DNA of 64,000 bases from JBCBSK01 sp965250105 (GTDB lineage Bacteria; Pseudomonadota; Alphaproteobacteria; Rhizobiales; Tepidamorphaceae), in contig OZ252290.1 in assembly GCA_965250105.1 (NCBI GenBank), positions 2,232,001 to 2,296,000 of the forward strand, given 5' to 3'. The notes beneath the pieces were generated by a model. It made no database searches, was not told where the DNA came from, and saw only the letters and a program-made list of their open reading frames with translations. Below, piece by piece: positions 15,775-23,910 of this stretch (position 1 is the first letter of the stretch; each line of letters starts with the position of its first letter). The translations under genes were made by a program, and so were the position numbers.

Positions 15775-17469
15775 GTGGACGCAGTTGCCGAGCCGGAAAA
15801 CCCGCGATCGAACGGATCGCAAGCGCCAGAGAAAGACACGCTCGTCCGCATTCGTGGGCTCAAGATCGAAGGCCTGTCCGGCGATGCGTGGAAGCCGATC
15901 ATCAATGGCATCGATCTCGACCTGAAGCGCGGCGAGGTGCTCGGCCTGATCGGTGAATCGGGCGCCGGCAAGTCGACGCTCGGCCTCGCCGCGATGGGTT
16001 TCGTGCGCGACGGCTGCCGCTTCGGTGGCGGCACGGTCGAATTCGACGGCATGGAGCTGATCACCGCCCAGCGCGAGAAGCGTCGCGCGCTCAGGTCGTC
16101 GCGCATCGCCTATGTGGCGCAGTCGGCGGCGGCGAGCTTCAACCCGGCCTACCGCCTGATCGACCAATATACCGAATTCCCCATCCTGCGCGGCATCATG
16201 TCGAAGAAGGAGGCGGAGGAAGACGCGGTCACGCTCTACCGCAAGCTGCAATTGCCCAATCCCGACGAGATCGGCTTCCGCTATCCGCACCAGGTGTCCG
16301 GCGGTCAGCTGCAGCGCGCCATGACGGCGATGGCCATGTCGTGCCGGCCGGACCTGATCATCTTCGACGAGCCGACGACGGCGCTCGACGTGACCACCCA
16401 GATCGAGGTCCTGGCGGCGATCCGGCATGCCGTCGAGGAGTTCGGCACCGCGGCGATCTACATCACCCACGACCTCGCGGTCGTCGCCCAGATGGCCGAT
16501 CGCATCATGGTCCTGCGCTATGGCGATCTCGTCGAGGAAGCCGATACGCGCAAGATGCTGGAACATCCCGAACAGGACTACACCAAGTCGCTGTGGGCCG
16601 TGCGCAGCTTCCGCAGCGATCCCAAGCCGCAGGCCGAGGGCGCCGACGTGCCGATGGTGACGATCGACCGGGTGACCGCGGCCTATGGCTCCGGCCCGCC
16701 GGTCCTGACCAATGTCTCCTTCGACATCCACAAGGGCCGCACGGTGGCGGTCGTCGGCGAATCCGGTTCCGGCAAGTCGACCACGGCCCGCGTCATCACC
16801 GGTCTTCTGCCGCCCAAGGAAGGCCGCATCCTGATCAATGGCGAGGAGATGCCGGCGGACTACCGCAAGCGCTCGAAGGATCAGCTGCGCCAGGCGCAGA
16901 TGATCTATCAGATGGCCGATACCGCGCTCAATCCGAAGCAGAAGATCCGCGAGATCATCGGCCGGCCGGTCGAGTTCTATCTCGGCTTGCGCGGGCGCAA
17001 GCGCGACGAGCGGGTGCGCGAATTGCTGTCGCAGATCGAGCTCGAACCGGACGTCTATATCGACCGCTATCCGAGCGAGTTGTCGGGCGGGCAGAAGCAG
17101 CGCATCGGCATTGCCCGCGCGCTCGCCGCGGCACCCAATTTCATCATCTGCGACGAGGTGACGAGCGCGCTCGACCAGATCGTCGCCGAGGGCATCCTGC
17201 GACTGCTCGTCCGGCTGCAGAAGGATCTCGGCCTGACCTACATGTTCATCACCCACGATCTCGCGACGGTGCGCGCCATCGCCGACGAGATCGTGGTGAT
17301 GCAGTATGGCCGGGTGGTCGAGGCCGGCCCGAAGGACGACATCTTCTCGCCGCCGCACGCGGACTATACCGAGCTTCTCCTGTCCTCGGTGCCGGAAATG
17401 GACCCGGACTGGCTCGACCGGGTGTTGGAAGAGCGCAAGCTGGACGCCTCCGCCGCCACGCCGGCCTGA
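15775..17469 (+). CDS. fused dual ATPase of the peptide ABC transporter (DppD-DppF type)
   Basis: A 564-residue protein with two ABC ATPase domains in tandem, as in GsiA and YejF. The first domain has Walker A GESGAGKST at 60-68 and the signature SGGQLQRAM. The second has Walker A GESGSGKST near 328-336 and LSGGQKQRIG near 435. Walker B segments are LIIFDEPTTALD and FIICDEVTSALD. In the second, VTSALD is usual, but the residue after Asp-Glu is Val, not Pro. Translation starts at GTG 15775, three bases after the permease stop. It powers the two permeases encoded upstream. Confidence 0.92.
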   Translation: MDAVAEPENPRSNGSQAPEKDTLVRIRGLKIEGLSGDAWKPIINGIDLDLKRGEVLGLIGESGAGKSTLGLAAMGFVRDGCRFGGGTVEFDGMELITAQREKRRALRSSRIAYVAQSAAASFNPAYRLIDQYTEFPILRGIMSKKEAEEDAVTLYRKLQLPNPDEIGFRYPHQVSGGQLQRAMTAMAMSCRPDLIIFDEPTTALDVTTQIEVLAAIRHAVEEFGTAAIYITHDLAVVAQMADRIMVLRYGDLVEEADTRKMLEHPEQDYTKSLWAVRSFRSDPKPQAEGADVPMVTIDRVTAAYGSGPPVLTNVSFDIHKGRTVAVVGESGSGKSTTARVITGLLPPKEGRILINGEEMPADYRKRSKDQLRQAQMIYQMADTALNPKQKIREIIGRPVEFYLGLRGRKRDERVRELLSQIELEPDVYIDRYPSELSGGQKQRIGIARALAAAPNFIICDEVTSALDQIVAEGILRLLVRLQKDLGLTYMFITHDLATVRAIADEIVVMQYGRVVEAGPKDDIFSPPHADYTELLLSSVPEMDPDWLDRVLEERKLDASAATPA

Positions 17470-17499
17470 GGCGCGGCAGGTTGATACCGGCCCGCAAGT

Positions 17500-17524
17500 G
17501 TGAAAAACTTTTAATGTTTTTCAC
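17500..17524. promoter_or_regulatory. AT-rich perfect inverted repeat before the binding-protein gene
   Basis: GTGAAAAAC (17500-17508) and GTTTTTCAC (17516-17524) form a perfect 9-bp repeat with a 7-base spacer, in otherwise GC-rich DNA, 30 bases after the ATPase stop and 240 bases before the binding-protein gene. The symmetry and base composition suggest a repressor operator rather than a terminator, although a transcript hairpin is possible. Confidence 0.5.
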
Positions 17525-17584
17525 GGCGGGGGCGCCGACAACGCCCTCGTTCACGCCGACGGGTTGGTCTATAAATCGAAAGCG

Positions 17585-17600
17585 CGATATCAAAATATCG
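17585..17600. promoter_or_regulatory. second palindrome before the binding-protein gene
   Basis: CGATAT (17585-17590) and ATATCG (17595-17600) flank CAAA. It lies in the same 295-base gap as the larger repeat at 17500-17524. The gap probably holds a separate, stronger promoter for the binding-protein gene; assignment is tentative. Confidence 0.35.
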
Positions 17601-17764
17601 ATGATCGCGGCGGATCGCCGTCGCGCCCGCGCCGAGCCGATACGTGCATGGACGGATGACGCCATGCGGGACGGCCCGGCACCGACACCGACCGAGCCGG
17701 CTCGCCCCCCGAGCCGGCGACACCAGACGCATCAATACAGAAATAAACCAATGGAGGTGAACAG

Positions 17765-19324
17765 ATGTCCTTGAAGATCGATCGCAGGCAGGTCCTGCAA
17801 GCGGGCGGCGCCAGCGCGCTCGCCCTTGGCATGGGTCTCGCGCCGATGCCGGCACGCGCCGAGCCGAAACAGGGCGGCGATTTGAAGGTCGCCATCGGCC
17901 ATGGCTCGACGTCGGACAGCCTCGATCCGGCGACCTATGAAAACGACTCGACGATCTCGATGAGCCATCAGCTCTTCAACTTCCTGACCGAGATCGCGCC
18001 CGACAACAGCCTGGCCGGCGAACTCGCCGAAAGCTGGGAAGCCACGCCCGACGCCAAGACCTGGACCTTCCAGCTGCGTCCCGACGTGACCTTCCACAAC
18101 GGCAAGACGATGACCGCCGACGATGTCATCGCCTCGATCAACCACCATCGCGGCGAGGATTCGACGTCGGCCGCCAAGGTCCTAGTCGATCCGATCACCG
18201 ACATCCGCAAGGACGGCGACAATGTCGTCATCTTCGAACTGTCGGGTGGCAATGCCGACTTCCCCTATCTGATGAGCGACTACCATCTCGCCGTCATGCC
18301 ATCGGAAGACGGCGCGATCGACCCGACCAGCGGCATCGGCACCGGCCCGCTGTCGCTCGAGACCTTCGATCCGGGCGTCCGCTACGCCACAAAGCGCAAT
18401 CCGAACTACTGGAAGGAGGGCCGCGGCCACTTCGATTCGATCGAGGTCCTAACGGTCAACGATCCGGCGGCGCGGATGAACGCCATCGTCACGGGTGAAG
18501 TCCATCTGATCGGCGACCCCGATCTCAAGACGATCAACCTGCTGCAGCGTGGCGGCAACATCACGGTCGAGACCACGACCGGCAACCAGCATTACACGAT
18601 GCCGATGATGGTGACCCAGGCGCCGTTCGACAACGCCGATGTGCGCAACGCGCTGAAATGGGCGATCAACCGCCAGCAGATCGTCGACACCATCCTGCAG
18701 GGCTACGGCAAGGTCGGCAACGACACGCCGATCGGCTTCGCCAACCGCTATCAGGCGACGACCGAAGAGCTGCCGCAGCGTGAATTCGATCCCGATCGCG
18801 CCAAGTCCTATCTCCAGAAGGCGGGTCTCGATTCGCTCCAGGTGACGATCCATCCCTCGGACGCGGCCTTCGCGGGCGCGGTCGACGCGGCGGTGCTGTT
18901 CTCCGAGAGCGCGCGTCAGGCCGGCATCCAGCTCGACGTAGTGCGCGAGCCGGAGGATGGTTACTGGTCGAATGTGTGGATGGTGAAGCCGTGGAGCACG
19001 AGCTATTACGGCGGCCGTCCCACCGAGGACTGGATGTTCTCGGTGGCCTATGAGTCCACGGCGGCCTGGAACGAGACGTTCTGGGACAATGAGCGTTTCG
19101 ACACGCTTCTCCGGCAAGCCCGCGCCGAACTCGACGAGAACCTGCGCCGTCAGATGTATGTCGAGATGCAGCAGATCCTGCACAATGAGGGCGGCCAGAT
19201 CGTGCCGATGTTCGCCGACTTCGTTTTCGCCCGGACCAACGACCTGGCGCATGAAGACCCGATGGCGGCCAACTGGAACATGGACGGCCATCGCTATTGC
19301 GAGCGCTGGTGGTTCAATAGCTGA
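17765..19324 (+). CDS. ABC transporter substrate-binding protein, family 5 (peptide/opine type)
   Basis: A 519-residue extracytoplasmic binding protein. The N-terminus carries a twin-arginine-like signal (DRRQVLQAGG, Arg at 7-8, then a hydrophobic stretch ending ARA). The SBP family 5 core follows: LDPATYENDS, LAESWEATPDAKTWTFQLRPDVTFHNGK and RNALKWAINRQQIVDTIL. It delivers substrate to the permeases encoded upstream. RBS GGAGGTG precedes the ATG. The 295-base leader with two palindromes and the later position in the operon suggest separate, higher expression, as is common for binding proteins. Confidence 0.92.
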   Translation: MSLKIDRRQVLQAGGASALALGMGLAPMPARAEPKQGGDLKVAIGHGSTSDSLDPATYENDSTISMSHQLFNFLTEIAPDNSLAGELAESWEATPDAKTWTFQLRPDVTFHNGKTMTADDVIASINHHRGEDSTSAAKVLVDPITDIRKDGDNVVIFELSGGNADFPYLMSDYHLAVMPSEDGAIDPTSGIGTGPLSLETFDPGVRYATKRNPNYWKEGRGHFDSIEVLTVNDPAARMNAIVTGEVHLIGDPDLKTINLLQRGGNITVETTTGNQHYTMPMMVTQAPFDNADVRNALKWAINRQQIVDTILQGYGKVGNDTPIGFANRYQATTEELPQREFDPDRAKSYLQKAGLDSLQVTIHPSDAAFAGAVDAAVLFSESARQAGIQLDVVREPEDGYWSNVWMVKPWSTSYYGGRPTEDWMFSVAYESTAAWNETFWDNERFDTLLRQARAELDENLRRQMYVEMQQILHNEGGQIVPMFADFVFARTNDLAHEDPMAANWNMDGHRYCERWWFNS

Positions 19325-19364
19325 TCCGGCTTGCGCCGGCGCCTCGGCGCCGATTAAGACGGGC

Positions 19365-19404
19365 GGCGGTCCCCGGGACATCTCGGGGGCCGCCGTCGCC
19401 TTTT
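19365..19404 (+). terminator. probable terminator after the binding-protein gene
   Basis: GGCGGTCCCCG (19365-19375) pairs with CGGGGGCCGCC (19384-19394), one G-T wobble, 8-base loop, followed after six bases by TTTT (19401-19404). It lies 41 bases past the stop codon. Confidence 0.6.
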
Positions 19405-19421
19405 CGGGCTTCCGGCCTTCC

Positions 19422-19500
19422 GTTCGCCGCCCGGAGAGCGCGACGAGGAGGAGCGCTTTCAGGCGAAGTGGTTTCCGGTTCGCCGCCCGGAAAGCGCGAG
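19422..19500. repeat. rhizobial-type intergenic stem-loop repeat with degraded copy
   Basis: GTTCGCCGCCCGGA(G/A)AGCGCGA occurs twice in direct orientation, at 19422-19443 and 19478-19499, with one mismatch. The second copy is the right half of a nested stem-loop: GCGCTTTC (19453-19460) pairs with GAAAGCGC (19490-19497), and inside it GGCGA (19462-19466) pairs with TCGCC (19480-19484), around the loop AGTGGTTTCCGGT. This design is characteristic of short intergenic repeats seen in Hyphomicrobiales genomes. It sits in the leader upstream of the aminotransferase gene and carries no reading frame of note. Confidence 0.65.
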
Positions 19501-19592
19501 AAGGAATGGCGTCGTGTGTGGTCCGCCAAACGACCGCCGGGGACTGGTTCCGTCACGGACGAAGGTCGACGGGCCGGGATTTGGAGGATTTT

Positions 19593-20768
19593 ATGCACAT
19601 CGCGAGCTGGACGCAGGATTTGCGCAAGGGCGGCAAGACGGGCTGGGAAGTTCACTACGCCGCCGACGAACGCGCCCGCAACGACAGCGACATCATCATG
19701 CTGTCGATCGGCGAGCATGATTTCGATACGCCGGGTCCGATCGTCGAGGCCTGTGTCGGCGCGCTGAACGCCGGCGATCATCATTATACGTCCGTTGCCG
19801 GCGAACCGCCCTTGCGGGCGGCCATCGCGGCGCGGGAAGAGCGCATCACCGGCATTCCCACACGGCCTGAAAACGTCATCGTGCAGGCCGGCGCGCAAGG
19901 GGCGCTGTTCACCGCCGCCTTGTCGGTGGCCGATCCCGATGACGAGATCATCGTCGTCGAGCCGCATTACGTGACCTATCCGCCGACCATGCGGGCGACG
20001 GGCGCGACGGTGGTGACCGTCGGCTGCGATGCCGAGCGCGATTTCGCGATTTCGCCCGATGCCATCGCCGAGGCCGTCACCGACCGGACCAGCCTGATCC
20101 TGATCAACACGCCCAACAATCCCACCGGCGCGGTCTATCCGCGCGACACGCTGGAAGCGATCGCCGAGATCTGCCGCAAGCGCGACATCTGGCTGATGTC
20201 GGACGAGGTCTATTCCGCCTTCTGCTACGACGCCGATTTCGTGGCGCCCCGCACGCTGCCCGGCATGCAGGATCGCACCATCGTGGTGTCCAGCCTGTCG
20301 AAATCCCATGCCATGACCGGCTGGCGCATGGGCTGGGCCATCGCGCCCGAACCGCTGGTCAAGGCGATGGAGGACATCTCGCTCGTCATGCTCTACGGCC
20401 AGCCGGGCTTCATCCAGCAGGCGGCGTTGCGGGCGGTCGAGGACGATACGATCGCCGCCGGAATCGTCGCGCGCTATCGCGCCCGCCGCGATCTCTTCAT
20501 CGCGGCGCTGGCCGAGGAAGGCTTCCAGGCCCACACGCCGGCCGGCGGCATGAATGTGATGCTCGATCTTCGCGCGTTGAACCGGTCGTCGGAAGAGATC
20601 TGCTGGCAATTGCTCGACGAGGAAAAGGTCAGCGTCCTGCCCGGCGACGGCTTTGGCCCGTCGGCGCGCGGCTTCATCCGCATCAGTTTCTGCAATCACG
20701 AGGACAAGCTGGCCGAGGCCGCCCACCGCATCGGGCGCTTCCTGCGCCGCCAGGGCCTCAACGGCTGA
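19593..20768 (+). CDS. aruH: AruH-like arginine:pyruvate aminotransferase
   Basis: A 391-residue fold-type I PLP aminotransferase. It has TPNNPTGAVYPRDTLEAI, SDEVYSAFCYD, and the PLP lysine Lys237 in SSLSKSHAMTGWRMGW, with an RISF segment near the C-terminus for carboxylate binding. The start MHIASW follows GGAGGA; longer in-frame sequence upstream runs through the intergenic repeat and was rejected. AruH transfers the amino group of L-arginine to pyruvate, giving 5-guanidino-2-oxopentanoate, which is the substrate of the enzyme encoded 27 bases downstream. That pairing is the main basis for the name. Confidence 0.82.
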   Translation: MHIASWTQDLRKGGKTGWEVHYAADERARNDSDIIMLSIGEHDFDTPGPIVEACVGALNAGDHHYTSVAGEPPLRAAIAAREERITGIPTRPENVIVQAGAQGALFTAALSVADPDDEIIVVEPHYVTYPPTMRATGATVVTVGCDAERDFAISPDAIAEAVTDRTSLILINTPNNPTGAVYPRDTLEAIAEICRKRDIWLMSDEVYSAFCYDADFVAPRTLPGMQDRTIVVSSLSKSHAMTGWRMGWAIAPEPLVKAMEDISLVMLYGQPGFIQQAALRAVEDDTIAAGIVARYRARRDLFIAALAEEGFQAHTPAGGMNVMLDLRALNRSSEEICWQLLDEEKVSVLPGDGFGPSARGFIRISFCNHEDKLAEAAHRIGRFLRRQGLNG

Positions 20769-20795
20769 TCCGATGGCATTCCGGGAGACGACACG

Positions 20796-22397
20796 ATGAC
20801 AACGCTCGGCATCTATCTCACCGACTGGCTGGCGGCGAACGGGGTCGACACCGTGTTCGGCATTCCCGGCGTTCACACGGTCGAACTCTATCGCGGCCTC
20901 GACAAGGCGGGCCTGACCCACATCACCCCGCGCCACGAACAGGGCGCGGGCTTCATGGCCGACGGTTATGCCCGGGTCACCGGCAGGCCGGGCGTGTGCT
21001 TCATCATCACCGGCCCCGGCATGACCAACATCGCCACCGCGATGGGGCAGGCGCTGGCCGATTCGATCCCGATGCTCGTCATTTCCACGGTGAACCCGAC
21101 GGCGACCCTGGCGCGGGGGCTCGGCGAGCTGCACGAACTGCCCGACCAGCGGGCGCTGGTCGCCGGCGTCGCGCGGTTTTCCGAAACCATTCTGACGCCC
21201 GAGGCCCTGCCCGAGGCGTTGGCGCGCGCCTTCGCGCTGTTCGCCGGCGCCCGGCCCGGCCCGGTTCATCTCGAATTGCCGCTCGATCTGATCTCGGCCG
21301 ATGCCAGCGGCCTGCCCGCGCCGCGCGCCGTCGAGATGCCGCATGCGGGGCCGGGCGATCTGGACCCGGTTCACGCGGCGGTGCGCGCGGCCGAAGCCGC
21401 GGCCCGTCCGGTCATTCTCGCCGGTGGCGGCGCGCGCCATGCCGCGGCGGAAGTGCGCCGGCTCGCCGAACGGCTCGACGCGCCCGTCATCATGACGGTG
21501 AATGCGCGCGGCGTCCTGCCGCCCGATCACCCGCTGGCGGTTCCCGCGAGCCCGAGCCTCGACGCGGTTCGGGCGCTGTTCGACGATGCCGATCTCGTCA
21601 TCGCGGCGGGCACCGAATTCGGCTGGACCGACTACGATCTCTTCGATCGCGGCGCGCCGAATTTCACGTCACCGCTCGTCCGGATCGATATCGACGCCCA
21701 GCAACTGCACCGTTCTGTCGTGCCCGACATCGCCATCTGCGGCGACGCCAGGGCCGTATTGGCGGCGATCTTCTCCGGCCTCGGCATCGATGCCGGTGGC
21801 ACCGACGGCGCCCATCGTGCCGAAACGGCGCGGGTCGGCGGTCGTGATGAAATCGGCCCGACCTATCGGCGCTATGTGGAGACCGTGGAAGCGATCCGCG
21901 ATGCCGTGCCGGACGCGCCGATCGTCGGCGACTCCACCCAGTTCGTCTATGCCGGCAATTGCGACTATGGCGCGCCGGAACCAAATCGCTGGTTCAATTC
22001 GTCGACCGGCTACGGCACGCTCGGTTATGGCCTGCCGGCGGCGATCGGCGCCTCGCTGGGCCTCGACCGGGCGCCGGCCGTCTGTCTCGCCGGCGATGGC
22101 GGGCTGCAATTCACGCTCGCCGAACTCGGTTCGGCGGTCGAAGCCGGCGCGCCGGTCATTCTCGTGGTCCTGAACAATCGCGGCTATGGCGAGATCAAGT
22201 CCTATATGGCCGAGCGCCAGATCCCGACCATCGGCGTCGATCTCCACACGCCCGATTTCCAGGCCGTCGCGCATGCCTATGGCTGGCAGGCGGAACGGCT
22301 GGCCGGCCTCGATCAGATCGGCGCCCGCGTCTCGGCCGCCGCGGTCTCCGGGCGGCCGACCCTGATCGAGATCGACGCCAACCTGTTCGAGGCATAG
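20796..22397 (+). CDS. aruI: AruI-like 5-guanidino-2-oxopentanoate decarboxylase
   Basis: A 533-residue thiamine-diphosphate enzyme. The N-terminal PYR domain has FGIPGVHTVELYRGL and the catalytic Glu48 in TPRHEQGAGFMADGYAR; the C-terminal domain has the cofactor motif GDGGLQFTLAELGS...NNRGYG at about 432-463. FGIPGVHTVELYRGL and IITGPGMTNIATAMGQA are distinctive of AruI, which decarboxylates 2-ketoarginine to 4-guanidinobutyraldehyde in the arginine transaminase pathway. It follows aruH directly. Later enzymes (aldehyde dehydrogenase, guanidinobutyrase) are not in the window. An acetolactate-synthase-like function is the less likely alternative. Confidence 0.87.
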   Translation: MTTLGIYLTDWLAANGVDTVFGIPGVHTVELYRGLDKAGLTHITPRHEQGAGFMADGYARVTGRPGVCFIITGPGMTNIATAMGQALADSIPMLVISTVNPTATLARGLGELHELPDQRALVAGVARFSETILTPEALPEALARAFALFAGARPGPVHLELPLDLISADASGLPAPRAVEMPHAGPGDLDPVHAAVRAAEAAARPVILAGGGARHAAAEVRRLAERLDAPVIMTVNARGVLPPDHPLAVPASPSLDAVRALFDDADLVIAAGTEFGWTDYDLFDRGAPNFTSPLVRIDIDAQQLHRSVVPDIAICGDARAVLAAIFSGLGIDAGGTDGAHRAETARVGGRDEIGPTYRRYVETVEAIRDAVPDAPIVGDSTQFVYAGNCDYGAPEPNRWFNSSTGYGTLGYGLPAAIGASLGLDRAPAVCLAGDGGLQFTLAELGSAVEAGAPVILVVLNNRGYGEIKSYMAERQIPTIGVDLHTPDFQAVAHAYGWQAERLAGLDQIGARVSAAAVSGRPTLIEIDANLFEA

Positions 22398-22409
22398 GGA
22401 ACGCGCTGC

Positions 22410-23159
22410 TCAGATGCAGCGGCCGCCATCGACTTCGAGCACGACGCCGGTGAGGAAGGCGGCGTCGTCGGAGGCGAGGAAGACGGTGGACTGGGCGATG
22501 TCGGCGGGCCGGCTCATGCGGCCGAGCGGAATGCCGGCGATGAAGGCGGCGCGGTTTTCCGGCGTGTCGGGCAGGCCCATGAAGGTTTCGAGCAGCGCCG
22601 TTTCGCCGATCACCGGCGCGATGGCGTTGACGCGGATATTGTGCGGAGCGAGTTCGACCGCGAGCGATTTCGACACCAGATTGGCCGCCCCCTTCGATGC
22701 GTTATACCAGCTCAGGCCCGGACGCGGCCGGATGCCGGCGGTCGAACCGATGTTGATCACCGTGCCGCCGCCGCGCTCGGTCAGGACCGGAACGCAGGCG
22801 CGCATCATGTGAAAGATCGACTTCACATTGACCGCGAACACCCGGTCGAATTCGTCTTCGTCGACCTCCAGAAGCGGCTTGTTGCGGTGGCTCCAGCCGG
22901 CATTGTTGACGACGCAGTCGAGACCGCCGAACGCAGTCAACGCCGTGTCGACCGAGCGTGCCACGTCGTCGGCCCGGGTGACGTCGCCGGCCAGCGCCAC
23001 GGCGTGCTCGCCGAGCCTTGCCGCCGTCTTTTGCGCGCCCGCCGCATCGATATCGACCAGCACGACCCGCGCGCCTTCGGCGATGAAGGCTTCGGCGATG
23101 CCGAGGCCGAAGCCCGACGCCGCGCCGGTCACGATCGCCACCTTGTTGTCCAGCCGCAT
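22410..23159 (-). CDS. short-chain dehydrogenase/reductase
   Basis: A 249-residue classical SDR: TGAASGFG near residue 11, NNAGWSHRNKPLLE, IGSTAGIRPRPG, and SWYNASKGA with the catalytic Tyr and Lys. The C-terminus LTGVVLEVDGGRCI is standard. Start MRLDNKVAIVTG follows GGGAGGAC. FabG-like and polyol dehydrogenases look alike, so no substrate is proposed. Its stop faces aruI across 12 bases, and it is divergent from the GNAT gene. Confidence 0.87.
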   Translation of the reverse strand: MRLDNKVAIVTGAASGFGLGIAEAFIAEGARVVLVDIDAAGAQKTAARLGEHAVALAGDVTRADDVARSVDTALTAFGGLDCVVNNAGWSHRNKPLLEVDEDEFDRVFAVNVKSIFHMMRACVPVLTERGGGTVINIGSTAGIRPRPGLSWYNASKGAANLVSKSLAVELAPHNIRVNAIAPVIGETALLETFMGLPDTPENRAAFIAGIPLGRMSRPADIAQSTVFLASDDAAFLTGVVLEVDGGRCI

Positions 23160-23312
23160 GATTGTCCTCCCTTGCGATGGTTCTTGTGTCGCGCAGGAGT
23201 TTAGTGAGCCGGAAAACCTTGGTCGAGGCCGATAAGGCCGTGACGGCCGGAAGACGAGGTCGCCCCTTGATATCCGTGTCCGGCGGGGGCACGTCAGGAC
23301 GGGAGGCGCGCC

Positions 23313-23903
23313 ATGGGATTTTCCGTTCTGCCCGATCTGCCCGACCGGTTCCGCCGCGAGGCGACAGCGATCTATCTCGACGCCTTCTGGGCGAAATTCG
23401 CGCCGATCCTTCGCCACGACAAGGCGGTAGCGGTCGAGAATTTCGCGCCGACGCTGCGGCTCGATCGGGCCATCGCGGCGGTCGATGGCGACCGGCTCCT
23501 CGGCATGGCCGGCTTCAAGGATGCCGAGGGCGGTTTTCTCGATATCTCGGCGGCCGATCTCGATCGTCTCTATGGCCGGTTCGGCGGGCTGTGGCGGGGA
23601 CTGGCGTTCAGCCTCTTGGAACGCAAGCCGAAGCCGGGCGAACTGCTGATGGACGGAATCGCGGTCGATGCCGCGGCGCGCGGTCGCGGCGTCGGCCGCG
23701 CCCTGCTCGCGGCGATCGAGGACAAGGCGCGAACGCTCGGCGCGGGCTCGGTCCGGCTCGACGTGGTCGACACCAATCCAGACGCCCGCAGGCTCTATGA
23801 GCGGGTCGGCTTCGTGCCCGTGCGCACCGAGCGGGTCCGCCTGCTCAAGCCGGTCTTCGGCTTCGCCGCCAGCACGGAAATGCGCAAATCCCTCGAAAGC
23901 TGA
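23313..23903 (+). CDS. GNAT family N-acetyltransferase
   Basis: A 196-residue GCN5-related acetyltransferase. The acetyl-CoA loop is seen in IAVDAAARGRGVGRALLAAI (R/Q-x-x-G-x-G/A), followed by LGAGSVRLDVVDTNPDARRLYERVGF, the usual C-terminal half. The N-terminal 60 residues are less conserved. The acceptor substrate is unknown. RBS GGGAGG precedes the ATG. It converges with the MFS gene across seven bases. Confidence 0.88.
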   Translation: MGFSVLPDLPDRFRREATAIYLDAFWAKFAPILRHDKAVAVENFAPTLRLDRAIAAVDGDRLLGMAGFKDAEGGFLDISAADLDRLYGRFGGLWRGLAFSLLERKPKPGELLMDGIAVDAAARGRGVGRALLAAIEDKARTLGAGSVRLDVVDTNPDARRLYERVGFVPVRTERVRLLKPVFGFAASTEMRKSLES

Positions 23904-23910
23904 GACGGCA

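Noticed and set aside
14872..17358. An 828-codon minus-strand frame antisense to the peptide ABC transporter genes
   Set aside because: It is rich in Arg, Asp and His with no family motifs; the plus-strand permease and ATPase motifs are unambiguous.
19314..21530. A 738-codon minus-strand frame antisense to aruH and aruI
   Set aside because: The composition is that of a codon-bias shadow; PLP and thiamine-diphosphate motifs are on the plus strand.
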